Source: G965195345 sp965277775
GTDB taxonomy: Bacteria; Pseudomonadota; Gammaproteobacteria; CAKMZV01
DNA: 64,000 nucleotides
Direction of reading: 5' to 3'
Assembly: GCA_965277775.1 (NCBI GenBank)
Contig: OZ255843.1
Span: forward strand, 1,674,001 to 1,738,000
The position numbers were made by a program, and so were the translations under genes. Under the pieces are notes generated by a model, which was not told the origin of the DNA, searched no databases, and worked only from the letters and a program-made list of their open reading frames with translations. This document shows, one piece after another, positions 28,325 through 37,478 of the stretch (position 1 is the stretch's first letter; the number at the start of each line of letters is the position of its first letter).

Positions 28325-29649
28325 ACATCATTTCTTTTAATGTCAATTCTATTCGGATTAGACTGCATCAGCTACAGGTATTGGTAGATCAATACCAGCC
28401 CAGCATTATTGGGCTGCAGGAAACCAAAGTCACAGATGATGCATTTCCATTGCAAGATATTCAAGCCTTGGGTTATGAGGCCGTGTTTCTTGGACAGAAA
28501 ACGCATTATGGCGTTGCGCTGTTGACCAATTTACCGATCATTCAATCAGCCAAAGGATTAAATATTGGCCCCAGCGAATTGCAAACAAGATTGGTCTATG
28601 CCCAATTAGAATGGCAAGGTCAACCAATCCATGTTTACAATGGCTATTTTCCACAAGGATCGAATCGAACCCATCCCAGTAAGTTTGCCGACAAAACCAA
28701 TTTCTATGCCGATTTAACTCAGCATATAACCAGTCATCATCAGCCAGAGGAAAAGATCGTGGTTCTTGGTGATTTAAACATCGCCCCCAAAGACATCGAT
28801 GTAGGCGTTGATAATCCTGACAAGTGGCTTAAGCGCGGTGATTGTAGTTTTTTGCCTGAAGAGCGTGAATGGATTGAGCGTCTGTACGATTGGGGCTTGC
28901 ATGACAGTTACAGGCATTTGAAGCCAGAGGGTAAAGACTACTCATGGTTTGATTTTCGAACACGGGCATTTGAACGATCCCATAAACCAGGGTTGCGCAT
29001 TGATCACATTCTTTTAACCCAGCCACTGCTTGATTTGGCCACTGATTCTGGCGTTGACTATGCGATTAGGGGGATGGAAAAGCCGTCTGATCATGCACCT
29101 GTTTGGACCACAGTACAGTCATCGATGCACCCAACGATGACGATTGAGTCGCTCAATGCTATGGATGAAGAAAGCTTTGTTCAAGCCTTGGGTAATATTT
29201 TTGAAAACGCCCCATGGGTGGCCAAACAGGCTTATGCTTACAGACCTTTTACGGGCGTTGATGCCTTGTATCAGCAAATGATTGAAATCGTCAATCAGGC
29301 AGATCACGATCAAAAGCATGCGCTATTGTGTGGCCACCCTGAGTTGGCTGGTAAATTAGCGCAACAAGGCGAACTAACCGAGGCGTCAACCCAAGAACAG
29401 GCCAGCGTTCAACTGAATCAATTAAGCCCTGAAGAAATGGCTCAAATCGGCCAATGGAATAAAACCTACCGCGAACGATTTGCATTCCCCTTTATTGTTG
29501 CCGTGCTTAATCATAGTAAAGCCAGCCTCTTTGCTTCTTTTGAAAGTCGGTTGAACAATGATCTGAGCGATGAGCGGATTGAAGCGCTTCATCAAGTGGG
29601 GCAAATTGCCAAAATCAGGTTAGAACAGTTATTTAATGAGGGAAATTGA
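28306..29649 (+). CDS. xthA: Exonuclease III fused to OHCU decarboxylase
   Basis: A 447-residue two-domain protein. Residues 1 to about 272 are a complete exonuclease III/AP endonuclease: LQETKVTDD (metal-binding Glu), HVYNGYFPQG, LGDLNIAPKD, GLRIDHILL and MEKPSDHAPVW (catalytic Asp-His), close to E. coli XthA in length and order. Residues about 274-447 match UraD, 2-oxo-4-hydroxy-4-carboxy-5-ureidoimidazoline decarboxylase: FENAPWVAKQAYAYRPF, LLCGHPELAGKLAQQGELT (the catalytic-His region) and FAFPFIVAVLNHSKASLF. No stop or frameshift separates them; the only joint is a short linker around Met274, which lacks a ribosome site. hiuH, the preceding enzyme of the urate pathway, begins seven bases after the stop. 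I know XthA only as a stand-alone protein; the fusion is unusual. Confidence 0.93.
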   Translation: MVSKNLNIISFNVNSIRIRLHQLQVLVDQYQPSIIGLQETKVTDDAFPLQDIQALGYEAVFLGQKTHYGVALLTNLPIIQSAKGLNIGPSELQTRLVYAQLEWQGQPIHVYNGYFPQGSNRTHPSKFADKTNFYADLTQHITSHHQPEEKIVVLGDLNIAPKDIDVGVDNPDKWLKRGDCSFLPEEREWIERLYDWGLHDSYRHLKPEGKDYSWFDFRTRAFERSHKPGLRIDHILLTQPLLDLATDSGVDYAIRGMEKPSDHAPVWTTVQSSMHPTMTIESLNAMDEESFVQALGNIFENAPWVAKQAYAYRPFTGVDALYQQMIEIVNQADHDQKHALLCGHPELAGKLAQQGELTEASTQEQASVQLNQLSPEEMAQIGQWNKTYRERFAFPFIVAVLNHSKASLFASFESRLNNDLSDERIEALHQVGQIAKIRLEQLFNEGN

Positions 29650-29656
29650 GGTCAAC

Positions 29657-30013
29657 ATGTATAAATTAAGCACCCACGTATTAAATACCGTCACAGGCAA
29701 ACCGGCTGAAGGCGTATCCATTACGTTTTATCAATGCGACGATGATGGCAATAAACATTGTCTTAAGCGCGTTGTCACCAACGCCGATGGGCGGGTTGAC
29801 GAACCGCTTTTATTAGATGAGACTTTGCCCACAGGACGCTACGAGTTGGCATTTGAAGTCGGCGCATATTTTGAAAAACACAAAGCGGTGCAAAGCCAAC
29901 CGCCATTTTTATCTGTGGTGCCCATCGTTTTCACCATTACTGAAGGTCAGCAAAATTATCATATTCCGTTGCTGGTTTCGCCCTGGAGTTATGCCACTTA
30001 TCGTGGCAGTTGA
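29657..30013 (+). CDS. hiuH: 5-hydroxyisourate hydrolase
   Basis: Transthyretin-like protein that hydrolyses 5-hydroxyisourate to OHCU, the substrate of UraD. Family marks: N-terminal LSTHVLNTVTGKPAEGV, GRYELAFEVGAYF and the diagnostic C-terminal YRGS. About 118 residues from ATG 29657, which has TGAGG upstream; a longer frame from 29636 would overlap the xthA-uraD stop. No signal peptide, so cytoplasmic. Together with the upstream uraD domain it covers the two steps after urate oxidase, which is not in the window. The gene's last codons are part of a 70-bp tandem repeat. Confidence 0.95.
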   Translation: MYKLSTHVLNTVTGKPAEGVSITFYQCDDDGNKHCLKRVVTNADGRVDEPLLLDETLPTGRYELAFEVGAYFEKHKAVQSQPPFLSVVPIVFTITEGQQNYHIPLLVSPWSYATYRGS

Positions 30014-30149
30014 TCCTTGGGTCAAACAACGATCTCATCCCATTAAATCGCCTTGACGTGATGCCACTTATGGTGGCAGCTGGCCCTTAGTTCAAACAAC
30101 GATCCCATTCCATAAATCACCATAACCTTATGCCAATCGTGGTCGTTGC
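29991..30149 (+). repeat. 70-bp-period tandem duplication of the hiuH 3' end
   Basis: The last 24 bases of hiuH and what follows are repeated. Copy one is 29991-30052, copy two 30061-30121, each starting ATGCCACTTAT and running through CAAACAACGAT to a TAAATC block, at a period of 70 bases. A third, shorter and more worn copy begins at 30130 (ATGCCAATCGTGG). Copy two still encodes ATYGGS in the equivalent reading frame, so it arose from the hiuH tail and lies outside the gene. Confidence 0.85.
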
Positions 30150-30220
30150 AAGACGTTTGACAACAGGACGCTTGCGATAAACCTTCTATCGCCTTTCGCA
30201 AACTAAAGGAAAGGTACATA

Positions 30221-30253
30221 AAAAAAAGGGATGCCGATGGAGACATCCCTTTT
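30221..30253 (-). terminator. Intrinsic terminator of the BCCT gene, bidirectional
   Basis: Stem AAAAGGGATG (30224-30233) and CATCCCTTTT (30244-30253) around a 10-base loop. Read on the minus strand it is followed by TTTTTTT, 23 bases after the BCCT stop codon. The plus-strand reading also ends in TTTT, so it can serve hiuH as well. Confidence 0.85.
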
Positions 30254-30275
30254 AAAATCTTTCGGCGTTATTTAA

Positions 30276-31991
30276 TTACGCTGTTTTTGTTTCTTCCCAT
30301 AGGGCTTTAAACAAGCTGATACCCATCAATATCATAATAAATGAGAATGGGATGGCACCGACAATCATCGCTGATCGAATCGCCCCCAAACCTCCAGCAA
30401 GTAGAAGCGCACCAATGACACAGGTTAGTGCAAGTCCCCATATGATGATGTGTTTCGCACCAGCAGTACCTGTGTTGCTACCGCCAGCATTGATTGTATT
30501 AACAACCAAAACAGCCGAGTCAGCAGAAGTCACCAAGTAAGTCAATAACAAGATAACGATCATAAAGGACATTAGCTGGGCCAGTCCTGAGGAAAGCATA
30601 ATGTTAATGACTTCATACAATTGGTAGGTGAGGTTTGAACCAAAAATTCGACCACCAGCTTCGCCATTGAGTTCCAAATCAATCGCTGTTCCACCAACAA
30701 ATGCGAACCAGATAAAGCACATGAACGAAGGCGCTACGATGGCACCTGCAACAAATTCACGGATGGTACGATTTTTAGAAATACGAGCAAGGAAGATGCC
30801 AACAAAAGGAGCGAATGCAATCCACCATGCCCAATAAAAAACAGACCAACTCGTTTGCCAACCACCTAGTGCCGAAGAAGGATCCCAAACGATAAAGGTC
30901 ATCGCAGGCAAGTTAATAATATAACTAAATATGCCGAATCCTAAGAGTTCAAAAGCAATGAGCGTTGAACCAAATATTAAGAAGAAAGCCAATAATGAGA
31001 ACGATAAAACCATGTTGAGATTACTGAGCCATTTAATGCCTCTACCGACCCCTGATAATGCGGAAGCCGTTGAACAAATCATGACTATAACCAAAGACAT
31101 CAATAAAGCGGCTGTGGTTGGTTCAGGAATGGCATCTTCGGTCATCAACCAACCAATACCAGTGATATTATGCACGCCTGAAGCAAAAGAGCTTAATCCT
31201 AATCCGATGGTTTGCGAAATACCCAAGATGGTTGCGATAACAGCGGTGATATCAACAATGTGTCCAACGGGTCCTTCTAATGTGCGACCAAATAGAGGGA
31301 CTAAGGCTGAGCGAATGGTTAAAGGCAAGCCACGAGAATAAGTAAAGAATGCTAATGAAATGCCAACCAATGCATAACAAGCCCAAGCGCCAAAACCCCA
31401 ATGTAAAAAGGTATAACGATAAACGGCATCTAAAGCGGATTCAGTTTTGGGTTGAACCACATTGTCAATGGCTGATACGGCGCCAGCAGCAACTTGATCG
31501 TTGTATAGGGCAAAAACATCCGCACCTTCTGGAATGGTGATATTACTAGCGGCAAGTGCTGCGGCAATATCCATTTTGCTTTGGATAATCTCTGGGTTAT
31601 TGCCCAAGTGAAAAATGGGTTCAGCAGCTGCATAACCCAACATGCCGATGCCAATACCTGCGCCGAACATCATTGAAAACCATGAAAAGTTTGAAAATTC
31701 TGGAACACCGTCTGCATCTCCAAGCTTCACTCTACCAAAACGCGGGTAAAATGCAAGGATGATACAAACGATGATAAAGAATGCGACGGTATAAATATAG
31801 TAAGAGTTAAGATTTTGAAAAGACCAATCCTGAGCATCCTGTAAGATGGCACCGGCCGCTTCTGGATCAAAGACCGCCCATAAGACAATCACTGCCAATA
31901 AAAATTTTGACCCTAAGGTGACGAATTGATTAAATCCCGAATAGAATCCATCTGGATTCCTTTTAATAGTAAATTCTGGAACAGTTGACAT
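30276..31991 (-). CDS. BCCT family betaine/choline-type transporter
   Basis: 571-residue carrier of the betaine/carnitine/choline family with twelve hydrophobic helices. Seen: a short hydrophilic N-terminus, the GAGIGIGMLGYAAAEP glycine-rich helix, and the family's Trp-rich substrate helix WSVFYWAWWIAFAPFVGIF followed by ARISKNRTIREF. BCCT proteins import quaternary ammonium compounds with sodium or protons for osmotic balance or catabolism; the exact substrate is not deducible. There is no long regulatory C-terminal tail like that of BetP. Good ribosome site (GAGG nine bases before the ATG). Divergent from waaC; inverted repeats lie between them. Confidence 0.93.
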   Translation of the reverse strand: MSTVPEFTIKRNPDGFYSGFNQFVTLGSKFLLAVIVLWAVFDPEAAGAILQDAQDWSFQNLNSYYIYTVAFFIIVCIILAFYPRFGRVKLGDADGVPEFSNFSWFSMMFGAGIGIGMLGYAAAEPIFHLGNNPEIIQSKMDIAAALAASNITIPEGADVFALYNDQVAAGAVSAIDNVVQPKTESALDAVYRYTFLHWGFGAWACYALVGISLAFFTYSRGLPLTIRSALVPLFGRTLEGPVGHIVDITAVIATILGISQTIGLGLSSFASGVHNITGIGWLMTEDAIPEPTTAALLMSLVIVMICSTASALSGVGRGIKWLSNLNMVLSFSLLAFFLIFGSTLIAFELLGFGIFSYIINLPAMTFIVWDPSSALGGWQTSWSVFYWAWWIAFAPFVGIFLARISKNRTIREFVAGAIVAPSFMCFIWFAFVGGTAIDLELNGEAGGRIFGSNLTYQLYEVINIMLSSGLAQLMSFMIVILLLTYLVTSADSAVLVVNTINAGGSNTGTAGAKHIIIWGLALTCVIGALLLAGGLGAIRSAMIVGAIPFSFIMILMGISLFKALWEETKTA

Positions 31992-32054
31992 AGTATAAAC
32001 CTCAGCTTTGTTGAGAAAAGTAATAAATGTTGATTTTAAAAATATAGGCTTTTA

Positions 32055-32124
32055 ATGACCATTAGTCATAAAAAAATCAGCACATCCACAAACGACTGGG
32101 GGTCATTCTACATTGTGCCCCAGT
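32055..32124. promoter_or_regulatory. Inverted repeats between BCCT and waaC
   Basis: The 186-base divergent gap holds two inverted repeats: ATGAC-N5-GTCAT at 32055-32069 and ACTGGGG (32095-32101) with CCCCAGT (32118-32124). Either could be an operator for the osmolyte carrier or for waaC. A possible -10 (TAAAAT) for waaC sits about ten bases before its ATG. No regulator gene is adjacent, and no binding family can be named. Confidence 0.3.
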
Positions 32125-32177
32125 AATTTACAACTGATTGAATCATTTAATAGTAAAACCCTCTAAAATAGAAACTT

Positions 32178-33203
32178 ATGAAAGTACTACTGATCAAACA
32201 GTCTTCTTTGGGGGATATCATTCATGTTTTCCCCGCGCTGAGCCAAGCGATGGACGCCATCCCTGGTCTATCCATAGACTGGTTGGTTGAAGAAAATTTT
32301 GCCCAAATACCCTCATGGCACCCTGCTGTGAACAGTGTTATACCCATTGCATTGCGACGCTGGAAGAAGCAATTGTTTAGCGCTCAAACCCAAAAAGAAA
32401 TACGTGCGTTTAAGAAACAGACTCAGCAGGCATCGTACGATTGTGTGATTGACGCACAGGGTTTGGTTAAAAGTGCGCTGTTTGCAAAATGGGCGCATGC
32501 CCCCGCTGTTGGTTTTAGTTGGGATTCCATTCGGACAGAAAAAATAGCGAGTTGTTTTTATAACAAACGCATTGAAGTCGCCCAAGGCACGCATGCCATA
32601 CGGCGATTACAGCAACTGTTTGCCCAAGCTTTGGGTTACGAGGCAGACTTGCATCAACAACCTGAGTACAGATTACACTTAGAATCCACTGATCATGTTA
32701 TAGACCAGCCATTTGTCATGGGTTTACACGGTACCACTTGGGAAAGCAAAAAACTGCCCTTAGAGCACTGGATTAAAATCGCACAAAATCTTGCTGTTAA
32801 AGGATTAGCGCTTTACTTGCCTGAGGCAAATTCAACTGAGGCGCAATGGGTTCAGCGACTTTCGGAGCGCGTGGACAATGTGGTGGCCTTACCCCGCATG
32901 ACTCTAACGGAAGTGGTTCAGATCATGCAACAAGCGCAGGGCGTCATAGCGGTTGATACAGGATTGGTGCACATTGCCGCCGCCTTGGGTGTGCCCAATG
33001 TCAGCGTATTTGGCGCCACCAATTCAGTGCTGACTGCACCATTGGGACCACAGTCAACCGTGTTGTCGGTAGATTTTCACTGCGCACCGTGCCTGCGCCA
33101 ACAATGTCGCTATTCAGATTCATCTCCCCCATGCTATCAAACCGTCTCTGCCGATGTCATCTGTCAAAACTTGATGGAAAAAATCGATTCAAGCCGATTA
33201 TGA
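32178..33203 (+). CDS. waaC: Lipopolysaccharide heptosyltransferase I
   Basis: GT9-family heptosyltransferase that adds L,D-heptose to the Kdo of the inner LPS core, at the cytoplasmic face of the inner membrane. N-terminal KQSSLGDIIHVFPAL and IDWLVEENFAQI are typical of WaaC; the donor-site stretch GVIAVDTGLVHIAAALGVPNVSVFGAT is intact; 341 residues. WaaC is preferred over WaaF because of the N-terminal pattern and the Cys-rich C-terminus around HCAPCLRQQC. It overlaps the next gene by four bases (ATGA). Confidence 0.88.
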   Translation: MKVLLIKQSSLGDIIHVFPALSQAMDAIPGLSIDWLVEENFAQIPSWHPAVNSVIPIALRRWKKQLFSAQTQKEIRAFKKQTQQASYDCVIDAQGLVKSALFAKWAHAPAVGFSWDSIRTEKIASCFYNKRIEVAQGTHAIRRLQQLFAQALGYEADLHQQPEYRLHLESTDHVIDQPFVMGLHGTTWESKKLPLEHWIKIAQNLAVKGLALYLPEANSTEAQWVQRLSERVDNVVALPRMTLTEVVQIMQQAQGVIAVDTGLVHIAAALGVPNVSVFGATNSVLTAPLGPQSTVLSVDFHCAPCLRQQCRYSDSSPPCYQTVSADVICQNLMEKIDSSRL

Positions 33204-36037
33204 GTGCTGCTATGGCAGACCGAGCCAAGGCTTTAAATAAACTTATTCAAGGCGATGTTTACTTAGACGAAGAGACACGCGCACTCTATGCCCAAGACGC
33301 TTCGGTTTATCAACAATTGCCCCAAGCCGTCATCGTCCCTTATACCTCAGATATTCAAACCATCATCCGATTTGCCTATGAGCACAACATGCCACTCATC
33401 CCGCGTTCAGGTGGGACTTCATTGGCTGGGCAATTGGTCGGAGAAGGCTGGGTCATAGACTTATCCAAACATCAAACCCAAATCATCGAAATCAATACCA
33501 AAGAGCGTTATGCCATTGTTGAAACAGGGGTGATTAGAGATGACTTAAATCGCCAATTAGAGCCTTATGGGCTGTTGTTTGCGCCTGAAACCTCCACTTC
33601 CAACCGCTGCACCATTGGCGGGATGGTTGGCAATAATGCCTGCGGGGTGCATTCTATATACTATGGAACGACTCGCGACCACATATTAGCGTGTTCAGGA
33701 TTCTTAAGCGATGGCAGCGCGGTTAGCTTTGAGCCAATTTCTGATGAGACATTACAAGCCAAATGCCAGCAATCTGGGTTAGAAGGTGACATCTACAGGC
33801 AAACCACCGCTTTGTTGGAAGCTCATCGACAGACCATTGCCAAGGCACATGTGGATCCCTTATTGATTCGTAATAACAGTGGTTATGCGCTACAGGCGAT
33901 GGAAGCCAATCACGCGCAAAATCGTCCGTTCAGTATGATCCCGCTCATTTGTGGTTCTGAAGGCACTTTGGCTGTTGTCACGCAAATCAAAGTTAAACTA
34001 ACCGAAGCTCCCAAGTTTAAAGGCATGCTATGCCCGCATTTTAATGATTTGGCTGAGGCCATTGATGCCACCCAACTCATCGTCTCCTTTGAACCCAGTG
34101 CCGTCGAATTATTTGATCAAGCGACATTGGATGCGGGTAAACATAATCGCCTCCAAAGCAGTCATCGATTTTGGATTGAAGGCAAGCCCAAAGCCGTACA
34201 AGTGATAGAGGTTTATGGACCAACGTCTGATATTTTGGAGCAAAAAATATTCCAGATCAGCGAAAGTTTGCAGGACAAGGCCTATGCTTGCCCAAGAATC
34301 AAAGCTGAGGACTTTGACAAGGTCTGGCAACTTCGCTCTGCGGCATTAGGTTTGTTGATGGGGAAACCTGGAGAGAATAAAGCCATTGCTGTTATCGAAG
34401 ATGCCGCCATCCCATTACCGCATTTAAGCACGTACATTCAATCGATGTTGGTCTATGCCAAACAACAGCATATAGGCATGATTACTTACGGACATTCTTC
34501 AGTCGGTGTGATTCATTTGCGACCTGAGCTGGACTTAACTCAAACCGAGGCCCAACACAAATTCAAAGCCATTGCCCAATTCTCCGCACAACAGGTCAAG
34601 CAATTTAATGGTGCTTTATCGGGTGAACATGGCGATGGTCGGCTACGGGGGCAGTGGCTTGAATTCATTTATGGTACAGAATTCTATAAGCTGTTAGAGC
34701 AAGTTAAAAAGATCTTTGATGATAAAAACATTTTGAACCCTGGAAAAATCACCCAGACGCCACCGATGACTGCACAACTGCGACCCGCCTTATCTGATGC
34801 AATGAATCAGCAAGCGGCATTTGATTGGCAAGTACAAGGGGGCTTTTCGGGCGCTGTTGATAAATGCAATGGTGCGGGTGCTTGCCGTAAAAGCAGTGGC
34901 TTGATGTGTCCTTCTTATCAGGCGACCAAAGAGGAAGCAATGAGCACGCGAGGTCGGGCAAATTTATTGCGCTTTGCTTTGAGTCGACCCAATCCGCAAA
35001 AACACCTGAGCCAACCGCTTTTAAAAAAGGCATTAGATTTATGTTTGGCGTGTAAAGGTTGTTTGTCTGAATGCCCTGCCAGCGTTGATATGGCTAAATT
35101 GAAGGCGGAAGTGCTGTATCTTAGGGCCCAGAGCAAAGCGCTGAGTTGGTCAGAAAAAAAACAAAACTGGTTGGTTGAACATTATCCTCAACTCATTCGG
35201 TTGCAACAAAACAATGGGTTGGCGCGAAGGTTAGGGCAGTCAGCTTGGGTCAAACGCCTGTTTGAAATTGATGAACGGCGACCATTGCCGCAAATCGCGT
35301 CAAGGAGCTTTCAACAATGGTGGCAAGATCAATCTAAAAGTTTAGACGACAAGCGACCCCAAGTGGGCTTGCTGGTTGATTTATTTGCCAATCATTATGA
35401 GCCCCACATTGCCATTGATTTTGTCAAACTTTTAAATCAATTGGGGTTTCAAGTACAACCCTTATTGTTAGAACATTCGCCTCGCTTGCTCATCAGCACA
35501 GGCTTACTAAAGCAGGCAAAACAATGCTTATCGGCCACTACTTCCGCCATGCAAGCACAGGCGTGTCAACATTGGTTGGGCATTGAACCGTCAGAGGTTT
35601 TGGTTTTTAGGGATGATGCCGTTGGTCTCATTGGGGCGGATCACCCCAAAATTGAGCTGATCGATGAGTGGTTGCCTGGTGTTTTAAATAAGACTGCACC
35701 GTTCAAGCCTGTCAATAAAACGGCTTACATCCACCACCATTGTCATCAGAAATCTTTGGCTGGGGTGCAAACGGCGTTTTTAGCGATGATCCCCGAATTG
35801 ACCGTAAAGCCAATCTCTGTAGGATGTTGTGGCATGGCGGGTCAGTTTGGCTACCGCCATTACGAGGTGTCAAAGAAAATTGCCGAATCAGGGCTGATGC
35901 AAGCGGTTGAACGCATGGAGGATGACGCCATCCTTGTGGCGGCTGGCACCAGTTGTCGCCAGCAAATTGCCGATTTCAGTCATCGGCAAGCCATTCATCC
36001 CATCACTTTATTGGTTCAATCTTTAAATAAAGCTTAA
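33200..36037 (+). CDS. FAD/Fe-S D-2-hydroxyacid dehydrogenase (GlcD-GlcF fusion type)
   Basis: 945-residue three-part enzyme: an FAD_binding_4 domain (IPRSGGTSLAGQ, then APETSTSNRCTIGGMVGNNA), the FAD-linked oxidase C domain (GALSGEHGDGRLRG), and an iron-sulfur/cysteine-rich part with CNGAGACRKSSGLMCPSY, CLACKGCLSECPA and a terminal CCG motif ISVGCCGMAGQFGY. This layout matches D-lactate or D-2-hydroxyglutarate dehydrogenases that pass electrons to the respiratory chain; the substrate is uncertain. I set the start at ATG 33200, overlapping the waaC stop as ATGA; the longer frame from 33089 would lie within waaC. The link to waaC is positional only. Confidence 0.88.
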   Translation: MSAAMADRAKALNKLIQGDVYLDEETRALYAQDASVYQQLPQAVIVPYTSDIQTIIRFAYEHNMPLIPRSGGTSLAGQLVGEGWVIDLSKHQTQIIEINTKERYAIVETGVIRDDLNRQLEPYGLLFAPETSTSNRCTIGGMVGNNACGVHSIYYGTTRDHILACSGFLSDGSAVSFEPISDETLQAKCQQSGLEGDIYRQTTALLEAHRQTIAKAHVDPLLIRNNSGYALQAMEANHAQNRPFSMIPLICGSEGTLAVVTQIKVKLTEAPKFKGMLCPHFNDLAEAIDATQLIVSFEPSAVELFDQATLDAGKHNRLQSSHRFWIEGKPKAVQVIEVYGPTSDILEQKIFQISESLQDKAYACPRIKAEDFDKVWQLRSAALGLLMGKPGENKAIAVIEDAAIPLPHLSTYIQSMLVYAKQQHIGMITYGHSSVGVIHLRPELDLTQTEAQHKFKAIAQFSAQQVKQFNGALSGEHGDGRLRGQWLEFIYGTEFYKLLEQVKKIFDDKNILNPGKITQTPPMTAQLRPALSDAMNQQAAFDWQVQGGFSGAVDKCNGAGACRKSSGLMCPSYQATKEEAMSTRGRANLLRFALSRPNPQKHLSQPLLKKALDLCLACKGCLSECPASVDMAKLKAEVLYLRAQSKALSWSEKKQNWLVEHYPQLIRLQQNNGLARRLGQSAWVKRLFEIDERRPLPQIASRSFQQWWQDQSKSLDDKRPQVGLLVDLFANHYEPHIAIDFVKLLNQLGFQVQPLLLEHSPRLLISTGLLKQAKQCLSATTSAMQAQACQHWLGIEPSEVLVFRDDAVGLIGADHPKIELIDEWLPGVLNKTAPFKPVNKTAYIHHHCHQKSLAGVQTAFLAMIPELTVKPISVGCCGMAGQFGYRHYEVSKKIAESGLMQAVERMEDDAILVAAGTSCRQQIADFSHRQAIHPITLLVQSLNKA

Positions 36038-36122
36038 AGCGCACAAAGGCTCATCGGCATAGTGCAATTGGCAAATCTTTTAATCTTCCATAATTCCAGT
36101 CTTTCTTTAAAAAGAACGGCTT

Positions 36123-37424
36123 TTATAAACTTTTAATTTTTGCGGCAATTTCATCGGCATAGGATTGTAGCCTTTGTTTTTGTTCGCCTTCAACCATGAT
36201 TCTAATCAGGGGTTCGGTGCCCGAGGCGCGCAGTAATACGCGGCCTTTGTTGTTTAACTGCTTGGTGATGCGCTCGACCATGTCAATGACCGTGGCGTGG
36301 TGTATGAGTTCTTTGGCGTGTTCTTTGACCTCAATATTGACCAAAATTTGCGGGTAGGGCTGGTAGCCAGCGACCAAGGTTGCCAAGTCTTTTTGGGTTT
36401 TGTGCATGATGTTTAAAACTTCCAATGCGGACAATAGACCATCCCCCGTCGGATTGGTTTGCATATTTATGACGTGTCCCGAAGGTTCGGCGCCGTATTG
36501 CCATTGTTTCTCAGACAGGGCTTGCAAGACGTATTTATCGCCGACATCCGTCCGTATGAATTCGATGCCTTTGTTTTCTAAGGCAATCGCCAACGCTTGA
36601 TTGCTCATTTGGGTGCCCGCAATGCCGACCAAATCATAGAAGTTCGCATAAATATAGAGAATGCCATCGCCATCAATCAACTTCCCCTGATGGTCGATTA
36701 ACTGAATTCGATCGGCGTCGCCGTCCAACACAATACCGATGTCTGCTTGATGTTCAAGCACTTTTTCGGCGGCAAATTGGGGGTGGGTTGCGCCACAGCC
36801 TTCATTGATGTTGTGACCGTTGGGTTCAGAAGAAATGTCAATGTAGTCTAAGCCCAATGTTTGTAGCAGTTGTGGCGCCAGAGCATAGGCGGAGCCGTTT
36901 GCTGTATCCAATACAATGTGGGCTTTAAAATCGCCAGAAGGCGCCAGCGTTTGTAAATGTTGTAAATATGGATTGGCTGAAAGTGTGGTTGTTGTGCCAG
37001 TGGCTTGGTTTGGCGTTTTGGGGTTATTGAGGTATTGTTGAAAGTGCTGCTCTTGTATTGCTGTTAATTTGGCACCCGTATTTGAAAAGAACTTGAGACC
37101 ATTGTCGTGCCAAGGATTATGCGATGCGGTAATCATCATACCCAAGTTGGCGTTTTGTTGAGCGGTCATGTACGCCACTGCAGGCGAAGTGGTCAATCCA
37201 AGATGGCAAAGCCGTACGCCATAGGTCATGAGTACTTCTTGCACAATGAGGAAAATATCTTTGGTTGAGGCGCGCGAGTCACCACCGATTACCACGCTGG
37301 GTTGGTTAGATTGATCGCTGACAAATGACCCCACTGCGCGCGCTATGGCGCGGATGGTATTTTGGTCAAACTCAGGTGTGTCCCAATAACCGCGGATGCC
37401 GTCTGTGCCGAATGACAATGCCAC
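36123..37424 (-). CDS. glmM: Phosphoglucosamine mutase
   Basis: GlmM interconverts glucosamine 6-phosphate and 1-phosphate for UDP-GlcNAc. Begins SFGTDGIRG; active-site serine in TASHNP (Ser101); metal loop DGDADR; sugar loop EPSGH; phosphate loop RASGTEPLIRIM. 433 residues, slightly short of the usual 445. The neighbours are not the common folP/ftsH pair but citrate synthase. A phosphomannomutase role is possible but the N-terminus is that of GlmM. Confidence 0.93.
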   Translation of the reverse strand: MALSFGTDGIRGYWDTPEFDQNTIRAIARAVGSFVSDQSNQPSVVIGGDSRASTKDIFLIVQEVLMTYGVRLCHLGLTTSPAVAYMTAQQNANLGMMITASHNPWHDNGLKFFSNTGAKLTAIQEQHFQQYLNNPKTPNQATGTTTTLSANPYLQHLQTLAPSGDFKAHIVLDTANGSAYALAPQLLQTLGLDYIDISSEPNGHNINEGCGATHPQFAAEKVLEHQADIGIVLDGDADRIQLIDHQGKLIDGDGILYIYANFYDLVGIAGTQMSNQALAIALENKGIEFIRTDVGDKYVLQALSEKQWQYGAEPSGHVINMQTNPTGDGLLSALEVLNIMHKTQKDLATLVAGYQPYPQILVNIEVKEHAKELIHHATVIDMVERITKQLNNKGRVLLRASGTEPLIRIMVEGEQKQRLQSYADEIAAKIKSL

Positions 37425-37478
37425 GAATCTTAGATCTTATCTAAGGGTGAAAATTGACAACACATCCACGAATCTCGT

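Noticed and set aside
30043..30246. 67-codon minus-strand frame downstream of the BCCT gene
   Set aside because: It lies in the hiuH tail repeats and runs across the terminator; no ribosome site.
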